From a virus, in the IMG/VR virus record IMGVR_UViG_3300006754_000136, positions 1 through 26,482 of that record: DNA of 26,482 bases. One strand, given 5' to 3'. Both the position numbers and the translations under genes were made by a program. Below the pieces are notes generated by a model that saw only the letters and a list, made by a program, of their open reading frames with translations, had not been told where the DNA came from and did no database searches. Shown piece after piece: positions 1-7,950 of the stretch. The stretch's first letter is position 1. The number at the start of each line of letters is the position of its first letter.

Positions 1-756
1 ACTGGTGTGACAAGAGATGCCCGTAAGATGAATGTAAGATCTCTTAAGACTGCAAAGAAAAAGGCTGCTGACATTAAAGCAGACAAATCTGATGCAGTTA
101 AACGAGGTACTCCAAAAGACACTCTTCAACGTGCTGCTGCTACTAGGGCATTTAAGACACCTAAGTTGGTAAGATCTACTTCTAAAAAGGCTGATGCAGT
201 TAAAAAGAAGGTTGACAGTGGAGTACAAAAAGCAAAGGAAACTCAACCAAAGAAGGAAACTTCTAGAGTAGGTCTTTTAGGTAAGATTAAAGGTGCAGTT
301 AGAAATGCTCAGGCTAGAGATCTAAAAGGAGTTCGTAAGGTACGTGACACTGTAAGAAAAGTACAGAAGTCTGAATTTGGTAAGGGTGTAGCATCAGGAG
401 TGAAGGCAGTTGGTAAAGCTGCTAAGGATGTTAATAGTGTTCTTAAGGTGAATAAGAAGAAGACTGTGAATATGCAGTCCTATGAACCAGAAGGAGACAC
501 TATTCAAGAGGTAGCAACAACTAGAATTCCTGCCCAGAATGGGAATGTATATGAATTAATGTATAGTTGGAGAGGAAAAACTTATTTCTGTAAGATGTTC
601 TTCCCTCAACCAGGAAAACCTAGTAAGAAGGAAGTTCAAACGGCTTTAAATCAGGTTTATCCTAGTGCTATTCTAAGAAATTGTACAATTTCTGCTGTTA
701 ATTATGGAGATCCATATATTCATGCTGGTAAGGGAGACGGATTCACTGCAAATTAA
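1..756 (+). CDS. Lysine-rich hypothetical protein, 5' end cut by window
   Basis: The frame is open from the first base, so the gene probably starts upstream; in-frame GTG at 7 and ATG at 28 are the only visible start options. The visible 251 codons fall in two parts. Residues up to about 160 are very rich in Lys, Arg, Ala and Val with repeated KK pairs, look helical and are strongly basic. The last 90 or so residues are a compact-looking domain with YSWRGKTYFCKMFF and a GDPYIHAGKGDGF tail. It sits directly before the large terminase, where T4 has the small terminase gene 16, but I see no gp16-like features. The basic part suggests DNA or scaffold contact; this is inference. I do not recognise the family with certainty. 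Confidence 0.75.
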   Translation, partial: TGVTRDARKMNVRSLKTAKKKAADIKADKSDAVKRGTPKDTLQRAAATRAFKTPKLVRSTSKKADAVKKKVDSGVQKAKETQPKKETSRVGLLGKIKGAVRNAQARDLKGVRKVRDTVRKVQKSEFGKGVASGVKAVGKAAKDVNSVLKVNKKKTVNMQSYEPEGDTIQEVATTRIPAQNGNVYELMYSWRGKTYFCKMFFPQPGKPSKKEVQTALNQVYPSAILRNCTISAVNYGDPYIHAGKGDGFTAN

Positions 757-758
757 TT

Positions 759-763
759 GAGGA
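759..763 (+). promoter_or_regulatory. Shine-Dalgarno site of the terminase gene
   Basis: GAGGA lies 9 nt before the ATG at 773, in the 16-nt gap after the upstream gene, and supports that start. Confidence 0.6.
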
Positions 764-772
764 TTTTAAATT

Positions 773-2422
773 ATGAGTTCTGCTGAAATTTATCTTGGTA
801 ATCCTAATCTAAAAAAAGCAAATACTCCTATTGAATTTACAAGGGAGCATGTAGAGGAATACGTCAAGTGTAAAGACGATCCGGTATATTTTGCTAAGAA
901 TTATATTAAAATTGTTACTCTAGATGAAGGTTTACAACCTTTTGCACCATACCATTTTCAAGAGAAATTAATTGAAAATTTTCATGAGCAGAGATTTAAT
1001 ATATGTAAGATGCCTAGACAGACTGGTAAATCTACCACTGTTGTAGCATTCTTGCTTCATTATGCGGTCTTTAATTCTAGTGTAAATATTGGTATACTAG
1101 CTAATAAAGCAGCAACTGCAAGAGAACTTTTGGGTAGGTTGCAGATTGCTTATGAAAATTTACCCAAATGGATGCAACAAGGTATTTTATCATGGAACAG
1201 AGGTTCATTGGAGTTAGAAAATGGCAGTAAGATATTGGCAGCTTCTACATCTGCATCTGCTGTCCGAGGTATGTCGTTTAACATCCTCTTTCTCGACGAG
1301 TTCGCGTTCGTCCCAAATCACATTGCTGATTCGTTCTTTGCCTCTGTTTATCCTACTATTACTTCTGGTAAATCAACAAAAGTCATAATAGTTTCAACAC
1401 CACACGGTATGAATCATTTTTACCGTTTGTGGCATGATGCTGAACGTGGTAAGAATGAGTATATCCCTACAGATGTTCATTGGACTGAAGTTCCTGGTAG
1501 GGATGAAAAGTGGAGACGACAAACTATTGCTAACACGTCAGAATCACAGTTTAAAATTGAGTTTGAATGCGAATTCTTAGGATCAGTTGATACTCTTATT
1601 GCTCCTAGCAAGTTGAGGACTTTAGTTTATGATGCTCCTATCCAACAAAATGCTGGATTAGATATTTACGAAAATGTCAAAAAGGATCATGATTATGCCA
1701 TGACTGTGGACGTTGCAAGGGGAGTAGGAAATGACTATTCTGCATTTGTTGTTGTGGATATTACAAAGTTCCCGCATCAAGTTGTTGCGAAGTATAGGGA
1801 TAATGAAATTAAACCCATGTTATTTCCTAGTATAATATACGAGGTAGCAACACAATATAATCAAGCATTTATTCTTTGTGAAGTAAATGATGTTGGGGAT
1901 CAAGTAGCATCTATTATAAATTATGATTTAGAATATGAGAATCTTCTTATGTGTTCCATGAGAGGTAGAGCAGGTCAAGTTGTAGGACAGGGATTCTCAG
2001 GAAAGAAAACACAACTTGGAGTAAAAATGTCCAAGACTGTGAAGAAAGTGGGATCATTAAATCTCAAAACTATGATTGAGGCAGATAAGTTGCTTTTTAA
2101 AGATTATGAAATAATGAGTGAATTGACAACTTTCATACAAAAACATAATTCATTTGAAGCAGAGGAAGGTTGTAATGATGATTTAGCTATGTGCCTTGTA
2201 ATATATGCATGGCTTGTTGCTCAAGATTATTTTAAGGAACTCACCGACCAAGATGTAAGAAAAAGATTATATGAAGATCAAAAAAATCAGATAGAACAAG
2301 ATATGGCTCCTTTTGGTTTTGTTGATGATGGATTGGATGAAGGGAGTTTTGTGGATGAAGAGGGGGATAGATGGCATACTGATGAATATGGTGATAGATC
2401 CTATATGTGGGACTATATGTAA
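773..2422 (+). CDS. 17: Terminase large subunit, packaging ATPase/nuclease (gp17)
   Basis: Motor protein that pumps DNA into the prohead and cuts the concatemer at headful. At 549 aa it is shorter than T4 gp17 (610 aa). The N-terminal ATPase has a Walker A loop PRQTGKST at residues 81-88 and a Walker B run ILFLDEF with D175-E176. The C-terminal RNase H-like nuclease shows the expected acidic residues: D313 in TVDVARG, E370 in CEVNDVGD, and the D469-D470 pair in GCNDDLAM. A GAGGA site precedes the ATG. The DNA around the Walker B (about 1255-1345) uses many C-ending codons, unlike the AT-ending codons on either side. The acidic tail ends 54 nt before the sheath gene, and a late promoter lies in that gap. 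Identification is firm from motifs and gene order. Confidence 0.97.
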   Translation: MSSAEIYLGNPNLKKANTPIEFTREHVEEYVKCKDDPVYFAKNYIKIVTLDEGLQPFAPYHFQEKLIENFHEQRFNICKMPRQTGKSTTVVAFLLHYAVFNSSVNIGILANKAATARELLGRLQIAYENLPKWMQQGILSWNRGSLELENGSKILAASTSASAVRGMSFNILFLDEFAFVPNHIADSFFASVYPTITSGKSTKVIIVSTPHGMNHFYRLWHDAERGKNEYIPTDVHWTEVPGRDEKWRRQTIANTSESQFKIEFECEFLGSVDTLIAPSKLRTLVYDAPIQQNAGLDIYENVKKDHDYAMTVDVARGVGNDYSAFVVVDITKFPHQVVAKYRDNEIKPMLFPSIIYEVATQYNQAFILCEVNDVGDQVASIINYDLEYENLLMCSMRGRAGQVVGQGFSGKKTQLGVKMSKTVKKVGSLNLKTMIEADKLLFKDYEIMSELTTFIQKHNSFEAEEGCNDDLAMCLVIYAWLVAQDYFKELTDQDVRKRLYEDQKNQIEQDMAPFGFVDDGLDEGSFVDEEGDRWHTDEYGDRSYMWDYM

Positions 2423-2433
2423 ATGGTGATTTT

Positions 2434-2441
2434 AATAAATA
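2434..2441 (+). promoter_or_regulatory. Late promoter octamer (T4-type) before tail sheath gene
   Basis: AATAAATA matches the T4 late consensus TATAAATA at 7 of 8 positions and ends 35 nt before the sheath ATG, within the 54-nt gap after the terminase gene. It would be read by gp55-bound RNA polymerase. Confidence 0.65.
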
Positions 2442-2476
2442 TTTTTAGATAAACTGAGACTTTAGGGGAAAATAAC

Positions 2477-4681
2477 ATGGCGACTCCTCAATTATCTCCT
2501 GGTGTATTAATCAGGGAAGTTGATTTAACAGTCGGAAGAGCTGAGAATGTACTAGATAACATCGGTGCTATTGCCGGTCCATTTAAGATTGGACCAGTTA
2601 ATGAAGTTGTGGATATTCAAACATCACAACAATTCATCGATACATTTGGTAAACCACTCTCTTCTGATAGCCAGTACGAGTACTGGATGACTGCTTCTTC
2701 CTTCCTGAGTTATGGAGGAGTTTTAAAGGTAGTAAGAACAAGTGGAGATGATTTAAATAATGCTAATGCTGGTGTAGGTATTGCATCAACAGATTCCTTA
2801 TTGATAGAAAATAAGGATGACTATGAGGCAAATCATACAACTGCCACAGATTTCTATTATGGAGCAAAGAACCCAGGTAATTGGGCTAATACAATGAAGG
2901 TTTGCTTCATTGACAATGCTGCTGACCAAACAATTGGAATTGCTACTACTAATCCAGGGAATGCTGGAATGGTAATTGGATATGGTATTACATCAACATT
3001 GGATAACGTAGTTATCCCTGGTGCTGGTTCAACCTCAGGTTTTACAGGTTATCTAAAAGGTATTATTACAGGCGTTTCAACAGACGCTGTTGCTTCTAAC
3101 AGTACAATAGATGTTAAGATATTCTCTAGAGTATCTAGTGCAGGAACTGAAACACAGATTAACTATCAGGAAAGTGATCCTGCTAGATCCTTTGAAGTAT
3201 CTGACACTCTATGGTTAGTCAATAATTCTGGTATCAATACTGGTGGAGGTGGTGCTTCTGGTGTATCTAGATCCGCAGCTACTTCAGTTGATTGGTATGA
3301 TCAACAGACTCTTGGATTAACTAATTCTACAGTTTATTGGAAAGCAGTTGCTTCAAAACCTGTAACAAGTAATTATGTTTCCAACAGACAAGGACAGAAT
3401 GATGCTTGTCATATTGTTATCGTAGATGACACTGGAGACATTACAGGAATTCAAGGGAACATCCTTGAGAAGCATAGTTTCCTATCTAAAGCAAAAGATA
3501 CAGTTGCAGATGGCGAATCTGGCAAGAAGACATACTATAAGGATTTCCTTGTAGACAATTCAGCTCAGATATGGGCTGGTTACAACCCATCACAAGGAGT
3601 TGATGCTTACTGGTTAACTGACCCTAAAGCTGATGGATTCTCCTCAGATTACGTTAAAGTAACAACTGGTGATGGTCTTTGGGGACAATCTGCACAGGGA
3701 GTTAACTTCAGTAGCATAGGAAATGTTACTTATACTCTAGGTGGTGGTGAGAACTATGTTTCTGGTGGTGGAATGACTGCTACATTAGGAAACTTGATGA
3801 CATCTTATAATAAGTTCTCTAACAAAGATGATGTTGCAGTAGACTTCCTAATTATGGGTCCTGGTCTATCTGTAGAAGCTCAAACTCAAGCAAAAGCAAA
3901 CCTCCTGCTCTCAATTGCAGGTGATAGAAAAGATTGTGTTGCTTGTATTTCACCTCACAGAGCAAATGTTGTTAATGTTTCAAACACAACAACAGCAACA
4001 AATAATTTACTTAAGTACTACAGTCCACTATCATCTTCATCCTATGGTGTATTTGATACTGGTTATAAGTACATGTATGACAGATTTAATAATGAATTCC
4101 GTTGGATCCCATGTAATGGAGACGTTGCTGGATTGATGGTAAGAACAGGAATCAATGCATATCCTTGGTTCTCACCTGCTGGTCAACAAAGAGGAATTCT
4201 GAATAATGCTGTTAAACTAGCATATACTCCTAATAAGGATCAAAGAGATCTTCTTTACTCTGCAAGAGTTAATCCAATTATCAATCAAAAGGGTATTGGT
4301 ATTATGCTCTTTGGAGATAAGACTGCTCTTGGTTATGCATCTGCATTCGATAGAATCAATGTTAGAAGACTGTTCCTTACAGTGGAACAATCACTTGAAG
4401 GGGCTGCAAATGCTCAACTGTTCGAACTAAATGATGTAAATACTAGGTCGAACTTTGTTAACATTGTTGAACCTTACTTAAGGGATGTCCAAGCTAAGAG
4501 AGGTCTATATGACTTCCTAGTTGTTTGTGATGAAACTAATAACACCCCTGATGTTATTGATAATAATGAATTCAGAGCTGACATTTACTTGAAGCCAACT
4601 AAATCTATTAACTATGTCACTTTGACCTTCGTTGCTACCAGAACTGGTGTTGCATTCGAAGAAGTTGTAGGAACTGTTTAA
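2477..4681 (+). CDS. 18: Contractile tail sheath protein (gp18)
   Basis: Forms the contractile outer tube of the tail; subunits slide during contraction to drive the inner tube through the envelope. The N-terminus MATPQLSPGVLIREVDLT is typical of T4-type sheath proteins, followed by a GPFKIGPVNEVVDI region and a C-terminal half with the conserved DRFNNEFRWIPCNG, NPIINQKGIGIMLFGDKTAL and RTGVAFEEVV segments. The C-terminal region carries the conserved tube-contacting domain. At 734 aa it is longer than T4 gp18 (659 aa); the extra length is in the Ser/Thr/Gly-rich middle, the usual site of variable surface domains. The ATG has an AGGGGAA ribosome site 6 nt upstream and follows a late promoter. 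It is followed directly by the tail tube gene, as in T4. Confidence 0.97.
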   Translation: MATPQLSPGVLIREVDLTVGRAENVLDNIGAIAGPFKIGPVNEVVDIQTSQQFIDTFGKPLSSDSQYEYWMTASSFLSYGGVLKVVRTSGDDLNNANAGVGIASTDSLLIENKDDYEANHTTATDFYYGAKNPGNWANTMKVCFIDNAADQTIGIATTNPGNAGMVIGYGITSTLDNVVIPGAGSTSGFTGYLKGIITGVSTDAVASNSTIDVKIFSRVSSAGTETQINYQESDPARSFEVSDTLWLVNNSGINTGGGGASGVSRSAATSVDWYDQQTLGLTNSTVYWKAVASKPVTSNYVSNRQGQNDACHIVIVDDTGDITGIQGNILEKHSFLSKAKDTVADGESGKKTYYKDFLVDNSAQIWAGYNPSQGVDAYWLTDPKADGFSSDYVKVTTGDGLWGQSAQGVNFSSIGNVTYTLGGGENYVSGGGMTATLGNLMTSYNKFSNKDDVAVDFLIMGPGLSVEAQTQAKANLLLSIAGDRKDCVACISPHRANVVNVSNTTTATNNLLKYYSPLSSSSYGVFDTGYKYMYDRFNNEFRWIPCNGDVAGLMVRTGINAYPWFSPAGQQRGILNNAVKLAYTPNKDQRDLLYSARVNPIINQKGIGIMLFGDKTALGYASAFDRINVRRLFLTVEQSLEGAANAQLFELNDVNTRSNFVNIVEPYLRDVQAKRGLYDFLVVCDETNNTPDVIDNNEFRADIYLKPTKSINYVTLTFVATRTGVAFEEVVGTV

Positions 4682-4697
4682 CTTTATTAAATAACAT

Positions 4698-4703
4698 AGG
4701 AGG
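4698..4703 (+). promoter_or_regulatory. Strong Shine-Dalgarno site of the tail tube gene
   Basis: AGGAGG sits 9 nt upstream of the ATG at 4713. It is one of the best ribosome sites in the head/tail block and fits the high copy number of the tube protein. Confidence 0.7.
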
Positions 4704-4712
4704 AACCAACTA

Positions 4713-5342
4713 ATGGCAGAAACAAGAACACTTTCACAATTTAAAGCAAAACTGGCAGGTGGCGCTGCCCGCCCCAATTTATTTGAAGTCTCAATTCCTA
4801 CTTTCCCATCTTCAGTTAATGGAGCATGGGGATCAGGTGATGATGGAGAAAATGGAGTCTTTAAATTTTTATGTAAAGCAGCAACACTTCCTGCTTCAAA
4901 TATAGGAGATGTGACTATTCCTTTTAGAGGAAGAGTTTTACATGTAGCTGGAGATAGGACATTCGATCCTTGGACAGTTACAGTTATAAATGATGAAGAT
5001 TTTAGAATAAGAACTGCCTTTGAAACATGGGCAAATGCTATGAGTAAGTTGGATGACGCCACTGGTGTTACTAATCCATCTTCTTATATGTCTGATGCTT
5101 TTGTTCAACAGTTAGGAAGAGGAGCAGGAGTTGCTTCTGGTTCTAATGATGGTGCAGAATCTTCTATTCTCAGAACATACAAGTTTTATGATATCTTCCC
5201 TACTTCAGTTGCTGAAATTGCTCTAAGTTATGATACTACTGATACACCTGAGGAATTTGATGTAACATTCCAGGTTCAGTACTTCACAATTGGCAATTCA
5301 TTACAATCAAGTGGTGGATCAGGAGAGGTTTTAATTTCTTGA
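4713..5342 (+). CDS. 19: Tail tube protein (gp19)
   Basis: Subunit of the inner rigid tube that carries DNA through the tail. Family hallmarks are visible in T4 order: ARPNLFEVSIPTFP near the N-terminus, FLCKAATLPAS, then HVAGDRTFDPWTVTVINDED followed by FETWANAM, and a C-terminal EFDVTFQVQYF strand. At 209 aa it is longer than T4 gp19 (163 aa); a Gly/Ser-rich loop (residues about 30-45), another near 135-150 and a Ser/Gly-rich tail account for this. It lies 31 nt after the sheath gene and appears co-transcribed with it. A second protein of similar plan is encoded at 12609-13172. Confidence 0.96.
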   Translation: MAETRTLSQFKAKLAGGAARPNLFEVSIPTFPSSVNGAWGSGDDGENGVFKFLCKAATLPASNIGDVTIPFRGRVLHVAGDRTFDPWTVTVINDEDFRIRTAFETWANAMSKLDDATGVTNPSSYMSDAFVQQLGRGAGVASGSNDGAESSILRTYKFYDIFPTSVAEIALSYDTTDTPEEFDVTFQVQYFTIGNSLQSSGGSGEVLIS

Positions 5343-5348
5343 TAAATA
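5341..5348 (+). promoter_or_regulatory. Late promoter octamer before portal gene
   Basis: GATAAATA (7 of 8 to TATAAATA) overlaps the stop codon of the tail tube gene and ends 33 nt before the portal ATG. Confidence 0.65.
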
Positions 5349-5370
5349 CTAGAAGGATAAACTTCTAGTA
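5347..5370 (+). repeat. Hairpin in the portal gene leader
   Basis: A perfect 9-bp inverted repeat, TACTAGAAG and CTTCTAGTA, flanks a 6-nt loop and ends 11 nt before the portal ATG. No T-run follows, so it is not a standard terminator. It overlaps the end of the late octamer and occupies the place where a ribosome site would be. It could protect the 3' end of the gp19 transcript or modulate portal translation; both ideas are inference. Confidence 0.5.
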
Positions 5371-5381
5371 GTATTATTGAC

Positions 5382-7046
5382 ATGGCGAGATTATTTGGTT
5401 TCTCTATTGAAGATACGGATCAAACCCCACCTGGCGTAATATCTCCGGTTCCTCCTAATCAACAGGATGGATCGGAGCATTATGTCAGTTCCGGGTTTTT
5501 TGGTTCGTATGTAGATATTGAGGGTGTATATAGAACTGAGAATGACTTATTAAGAAGATATCGTCAGATGTCTTTGTATCCAGAATGTGATAGTGCAATT
5601 GAGGATATTGTAAATGAAGCAATTGTAGCTGATACTAATGATAGTCCAATACAAATTGATCTAGAGAATTTAAATGCTAGTGATGGCATAAAGAAAAAAA
5701 TAAGAGAAGAGTTTAAGTTTATTCTTGAACTTTTAGATTTTGATAAGAAAGCACACGAAATATTCAGAAATTGGTATATCGATGGAAGACTTTATTATAA
5801 TAAAGTAATAGACCAAAAGGCTCCTCACGAAGGAATTCAGGAATTAAGATATATTGATTCTGCCAAGATGCGTTTTATACGCCAGATAAAAAAGCAATCT
5901 GGGAATGCAGTTGGTAACGGATTAGTAAGAGAAGATGTAACAGCATATAATTTTCCAGATATAGAAGAATATTTTATTTTTACTCCTCAGGGAACTAATA
6001 CTGGTCAGACTTATACTAGTAGTGGAGGAAATCCAGCAAAAGGAATTAAGATGACCCGTGATTCGGTCACTTATTGTACTTCTGGATTAGTAGATAGGAA
6101 TAAGGGATCAACTCTTTCTTGGTTACATAAAGCAATCAAACCACTCAATCAATTAATGATGATTGAGGATAGTTTAGTAATTTATAGATTATCAAGAGCA
6201 CCAGAAAGAAGAATCTTCTATATTGATGTTGGTAATCTACCTAAAGTTAAAGCAGAGCAGTATTTACGTGATGTAATGATGCGTTATAGAAATAAACTTG
6301 TCTATGATGCTAACACAGGTGAGGTTCGTGATGATAAAAAGTTTATGTCTATGATGGAAGACTTCTGGCTTCCTAGACGAGAAGGGGGTAGGGGAACTGA
6401 AATCACCACCCTTCCTGGTGGGCAGAATCTTGGAGAAATTACAGACATTAATTACTTCCAGAAGAAGCTTTATAGGTCATTAAATGTACCTGAAACTAGG
6501 GTTAGTGGAGAAGGTGGATTTAATCTTGGAAGATCTTCTGAAATTCTTAGAGATGAAGTTAAGTTTAGTAAGTTTGTAGGTAGAATGAGGAAGAGATTCT
6601 CTCATCTGTTTAGTGACATATTAAAAACTCAACTTATCTTAAAGAACATCATAACCCCAGAAGATTGGGATGTGATGGAAGATCATATTCAGTATGATTA
6701 TCTTTATGACAATCACTTTGCTGAACTTAAAGATTCTGAACTTCTACAAGAAAGACTCAATCTTGCTGGCGCAGCAGAACCTTATATTGGTAAGTACTAC
6801 TCTGCTGATTATGTGAGGAGACAGATTCTCAGACAGACTGATGGTGAAATCATTGAACAGGATAAGATCATTGAACAAGAAATTAAAGATGGAGTAATTC
6901 CTGATCCTAATGCACCTATAGATCCTGAGACTGGAATGCCTTTGGACCCTGCAGCTCCTCAAATTAATGGAGACATGGGAGCAAACCCCATAGATCCTTC
7001 ACCACAGGAAAAAAAGTTTGAGTCTCCCAAGGGTGGAGAGATATAA
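5382..7046 (+). CDS. 20: Portal vertex protein (gp20)
   Basis: Forms the dodecameric ring at the special capsid vertex through which DNA enters and leaves, and starts head assembly. At 554 aa it is close to T4 gp20 (524 aa). Typical features are the early LLRRYRQMSLYPECDSAIEDIVNEAIV stretch, the central SWLHKAIKPLNQLMMIEDSLVIYRLSRAPERR core, the stem region GGQNLGEITDINYFQKKLYRSLNVPETR, and FNLGRSSEILRDEVKFSKFV. The C-terminus is Pro/Asp/Glu-rich. No Shine-Dalgarno site is visible before the ATG; instead a hairpin sits there. The stop codon overlaps the next late promoter. Confidence 0.97.
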   Translation: MARLFGFSIEDTDQTPPGVISPVPPNQQDGSEHYVSSGFFGSYVDIEGVYRTENDLLRRYRQMSLYPECDSAIEDIVNEAIVADTNDSPIQIDLENLNASDGIKKKIREEFKFILELLDFDKKAHEIFRNWYIDGRLYYNKVIDQKAPHEGIQELRYIDSAKMRFIRQIKKQSGNAVGNGLVREDVTAYNFPDIEEYFIFTPQGTNTGQTYTSSGGNPAKGIKMTRDSVTYCTSGLVDRNKGSTLSWLHKAIKPLNQLMMIEDSLVIYRLSRAPERRIFYIDVGNLPKVKAEQYLRDVMMRYRNKLVYDANTGEVRDDKKFMSMMEDFWLPRREGGRGTEITTLPGGQNLGEITDINYFQKKLYRSLNVPETRVSGEGGFNLGRSSEILRDEVKFSKFVGRMRKRFSHLFSDILKTQLILKNIITPEDWDVMEDHIQYDYLYDNHFAELKDSELLQERLNLAGAAEPYIGKYYSADYVRRQILRQTDGEIIEQDKIIEQEIKDGVIPDPNAPIDPETGMPLDPAAPQINGDMGANPIDPSPQEKKFESPKGGEI

Positions 7047-7049
7047 ATA
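7042..7049 (+). promoter_or_regulatory. Late promoter octamer, exact T4 consensus
   Basis: TATAAATA is identical to the T4 late consensus. It overlaps the portal stop codon and ends 31 nt before the next ATG. Confidence 0.75.
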
Positions 7050-7080
7050 ACCCTGCTAAGTTGTATTATTCTTTTTAGAT

Positions 7081-7305
7081 ATGGATGAATTAATGGATTT
7101 GTTGGCGACTGATGAATCACCTTCGCAAATTAGCGATAAGATTAAGGATATTTTATATGCCAAAAGTGCAGAGAATATTCAAAAAATTCGACCTGACGTG
7201 GCAGCATCAATATTCGATAATGATATAAATCTGGATAATCCAGAAACTGAAGCAGAGTTGGATACTGATACTGAAATAGAAAGTGAAGCAGAGGTTGAAG
7301 CTTAA
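7081..7305 (+). CDS. 67: Prohead core protein, gp67-like
   Basis: A 74-aa acidic protein at the T4 gene 67 position between portal and protease; T4 gp67 is 80 aa. The first 50 residues are predicted helical (DELMDLLATDE, SDKIKDILYAKS, DVAASIFDND) and the tail is nearly all Glu, Asp and Thr, the same plan as T4 gp67. In T4 this protein is part of the prohead core and is cut to small peptides by gp21 during maturation. Identity rests on position, size and acidic composition rather than detailed similarity. An exact late promoter precedes it, but there is no clear ribosome site. Confidence 0.7.
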   Translation: MDELMDLLATDESPSQISDKIKDILYAKSAENIQKIRPDVAASIFDNDINLDNPETEAELDTDTEIESEAEVEA

Positions 7306-7325
7306 ATAGCTGATGCTTAAAATTT

Positions 7326-7333
7326 AATAAATA
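7326..7333 (+). promoter_or_regulatory. Late promoter octamer before the 194-aa protein gene
   Basis: AATAAATA (7 of 8 to the T4 late consensus) lies in the 60-nt gap and ends 32 nt before the ATG at 7366. Confidence 0.65.
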
Positions 7334-7365
7334 ACTAACGTATAGGACTATTGTAATTTAAAATA

Positions 7366-7950
7366 ATGGCGTTTCAACCTGTAGGATCTGGAGCTTCTGT
7401 AGCCATAGCTGCTAATGCAGCAGTAGGTTATAGTGCTAAATTTGCTCATAAATCAGACACAATAAGAGTAATTACTGAAAATGCTTCTTGTCATGTTGCA
7501 GTTGGTAATACTGCTGTTGCTGCCACAACTGATTTTGTGGTTGGAAAAGATTCATCTTCAACCATTAATGTAGGAAGACCTTCTTCCCAAAGAGTAGTTG
7601 GAGTTTCAACTTCTGGAACAACAGTTACACTTTTCTTCCCAGAAGGTACAGGATGTCCATTTTTTGAAGGTCAAAAAGTATCACTAACAACAGACAGTGC
7701 TGCTAATAAGCATTGGGAATTTAGTGATTTAGCAATTGCCAGTATTAATCAATCTGCTGATGGTAATTGGGGTCCTGGTACAAAAGTTACAGTAACTCAT
7801 GATTATGGTATAGGTGCTGGTGCTACTGCTTTTACTGGTATAAATTACTCTGAACTAAGATCAAATCTTTTGGTTAGTGTGAAGGGAACTGCTACCCAAC
7901 CATATGGGGCATTATATTATCAACAAGTCCAAGTTTCCGGAGATGCCTGA
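7366..7950 (+). CDS. Beta-rich putative virion protein at the gp68 position
   Basis: A 194-aa protein rich in Gly, Ala, Ser, Thr and Val with alternating hydrophobic strands and almost no long helix. This points to a beta-structured virion protein, not a helical core protein. It occupies the T4 gene 68 position between gp67 and gp21 but does not resemble a prohead core component in composition. The run IRVITENASCHVAVGNTAVA followed by a TTDFVVG segment resembles the small beta domains often found in marine phage structural proteins. Its own late promoter precedes it, and its stop overlaps the protease start as TGATG, so the two are translationally coupled. A capsid decoration or head-surface role is inference; I know no characterised homologue. 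Confidence 0.85.
   Translation: MAFQPVGSGASVAIAANAAVGYSAKFAHKSDTIRVITENASCHVAVGNTAVAATTDFVVGKDSSSTINVGRPSSQRVVGVSTSGTTVTLFFPEGTGCPFFEGQKVSLTTDSAANKHWEFSDLAIASINQSADGNWGPGTKVTVTHDYGIGAGATAFTGINYSELRSNLLVSVKGTATQPYGALYYQQVQVSGDA

Noticed and set aside
3915-4136. Forward 73-aa ORF in another frame of the sheath gene
   Set aside because: It is wholly inside gp18 in an alternative frame without its own signals.
4687-4694. TTAAATAA between sheath and tube genes as a late promoter
   Set aside because: It departs from the octamer at several positions and lies only 18 nt from the ATG; gp19 is more simply read from the sheath promoter.
4517-5062. Antisense ORF of 181 aa across the sheath/tube junction
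   Set aside because: It crosses two firmly identified genes on the other strand, has low-complexity content and no start signals.
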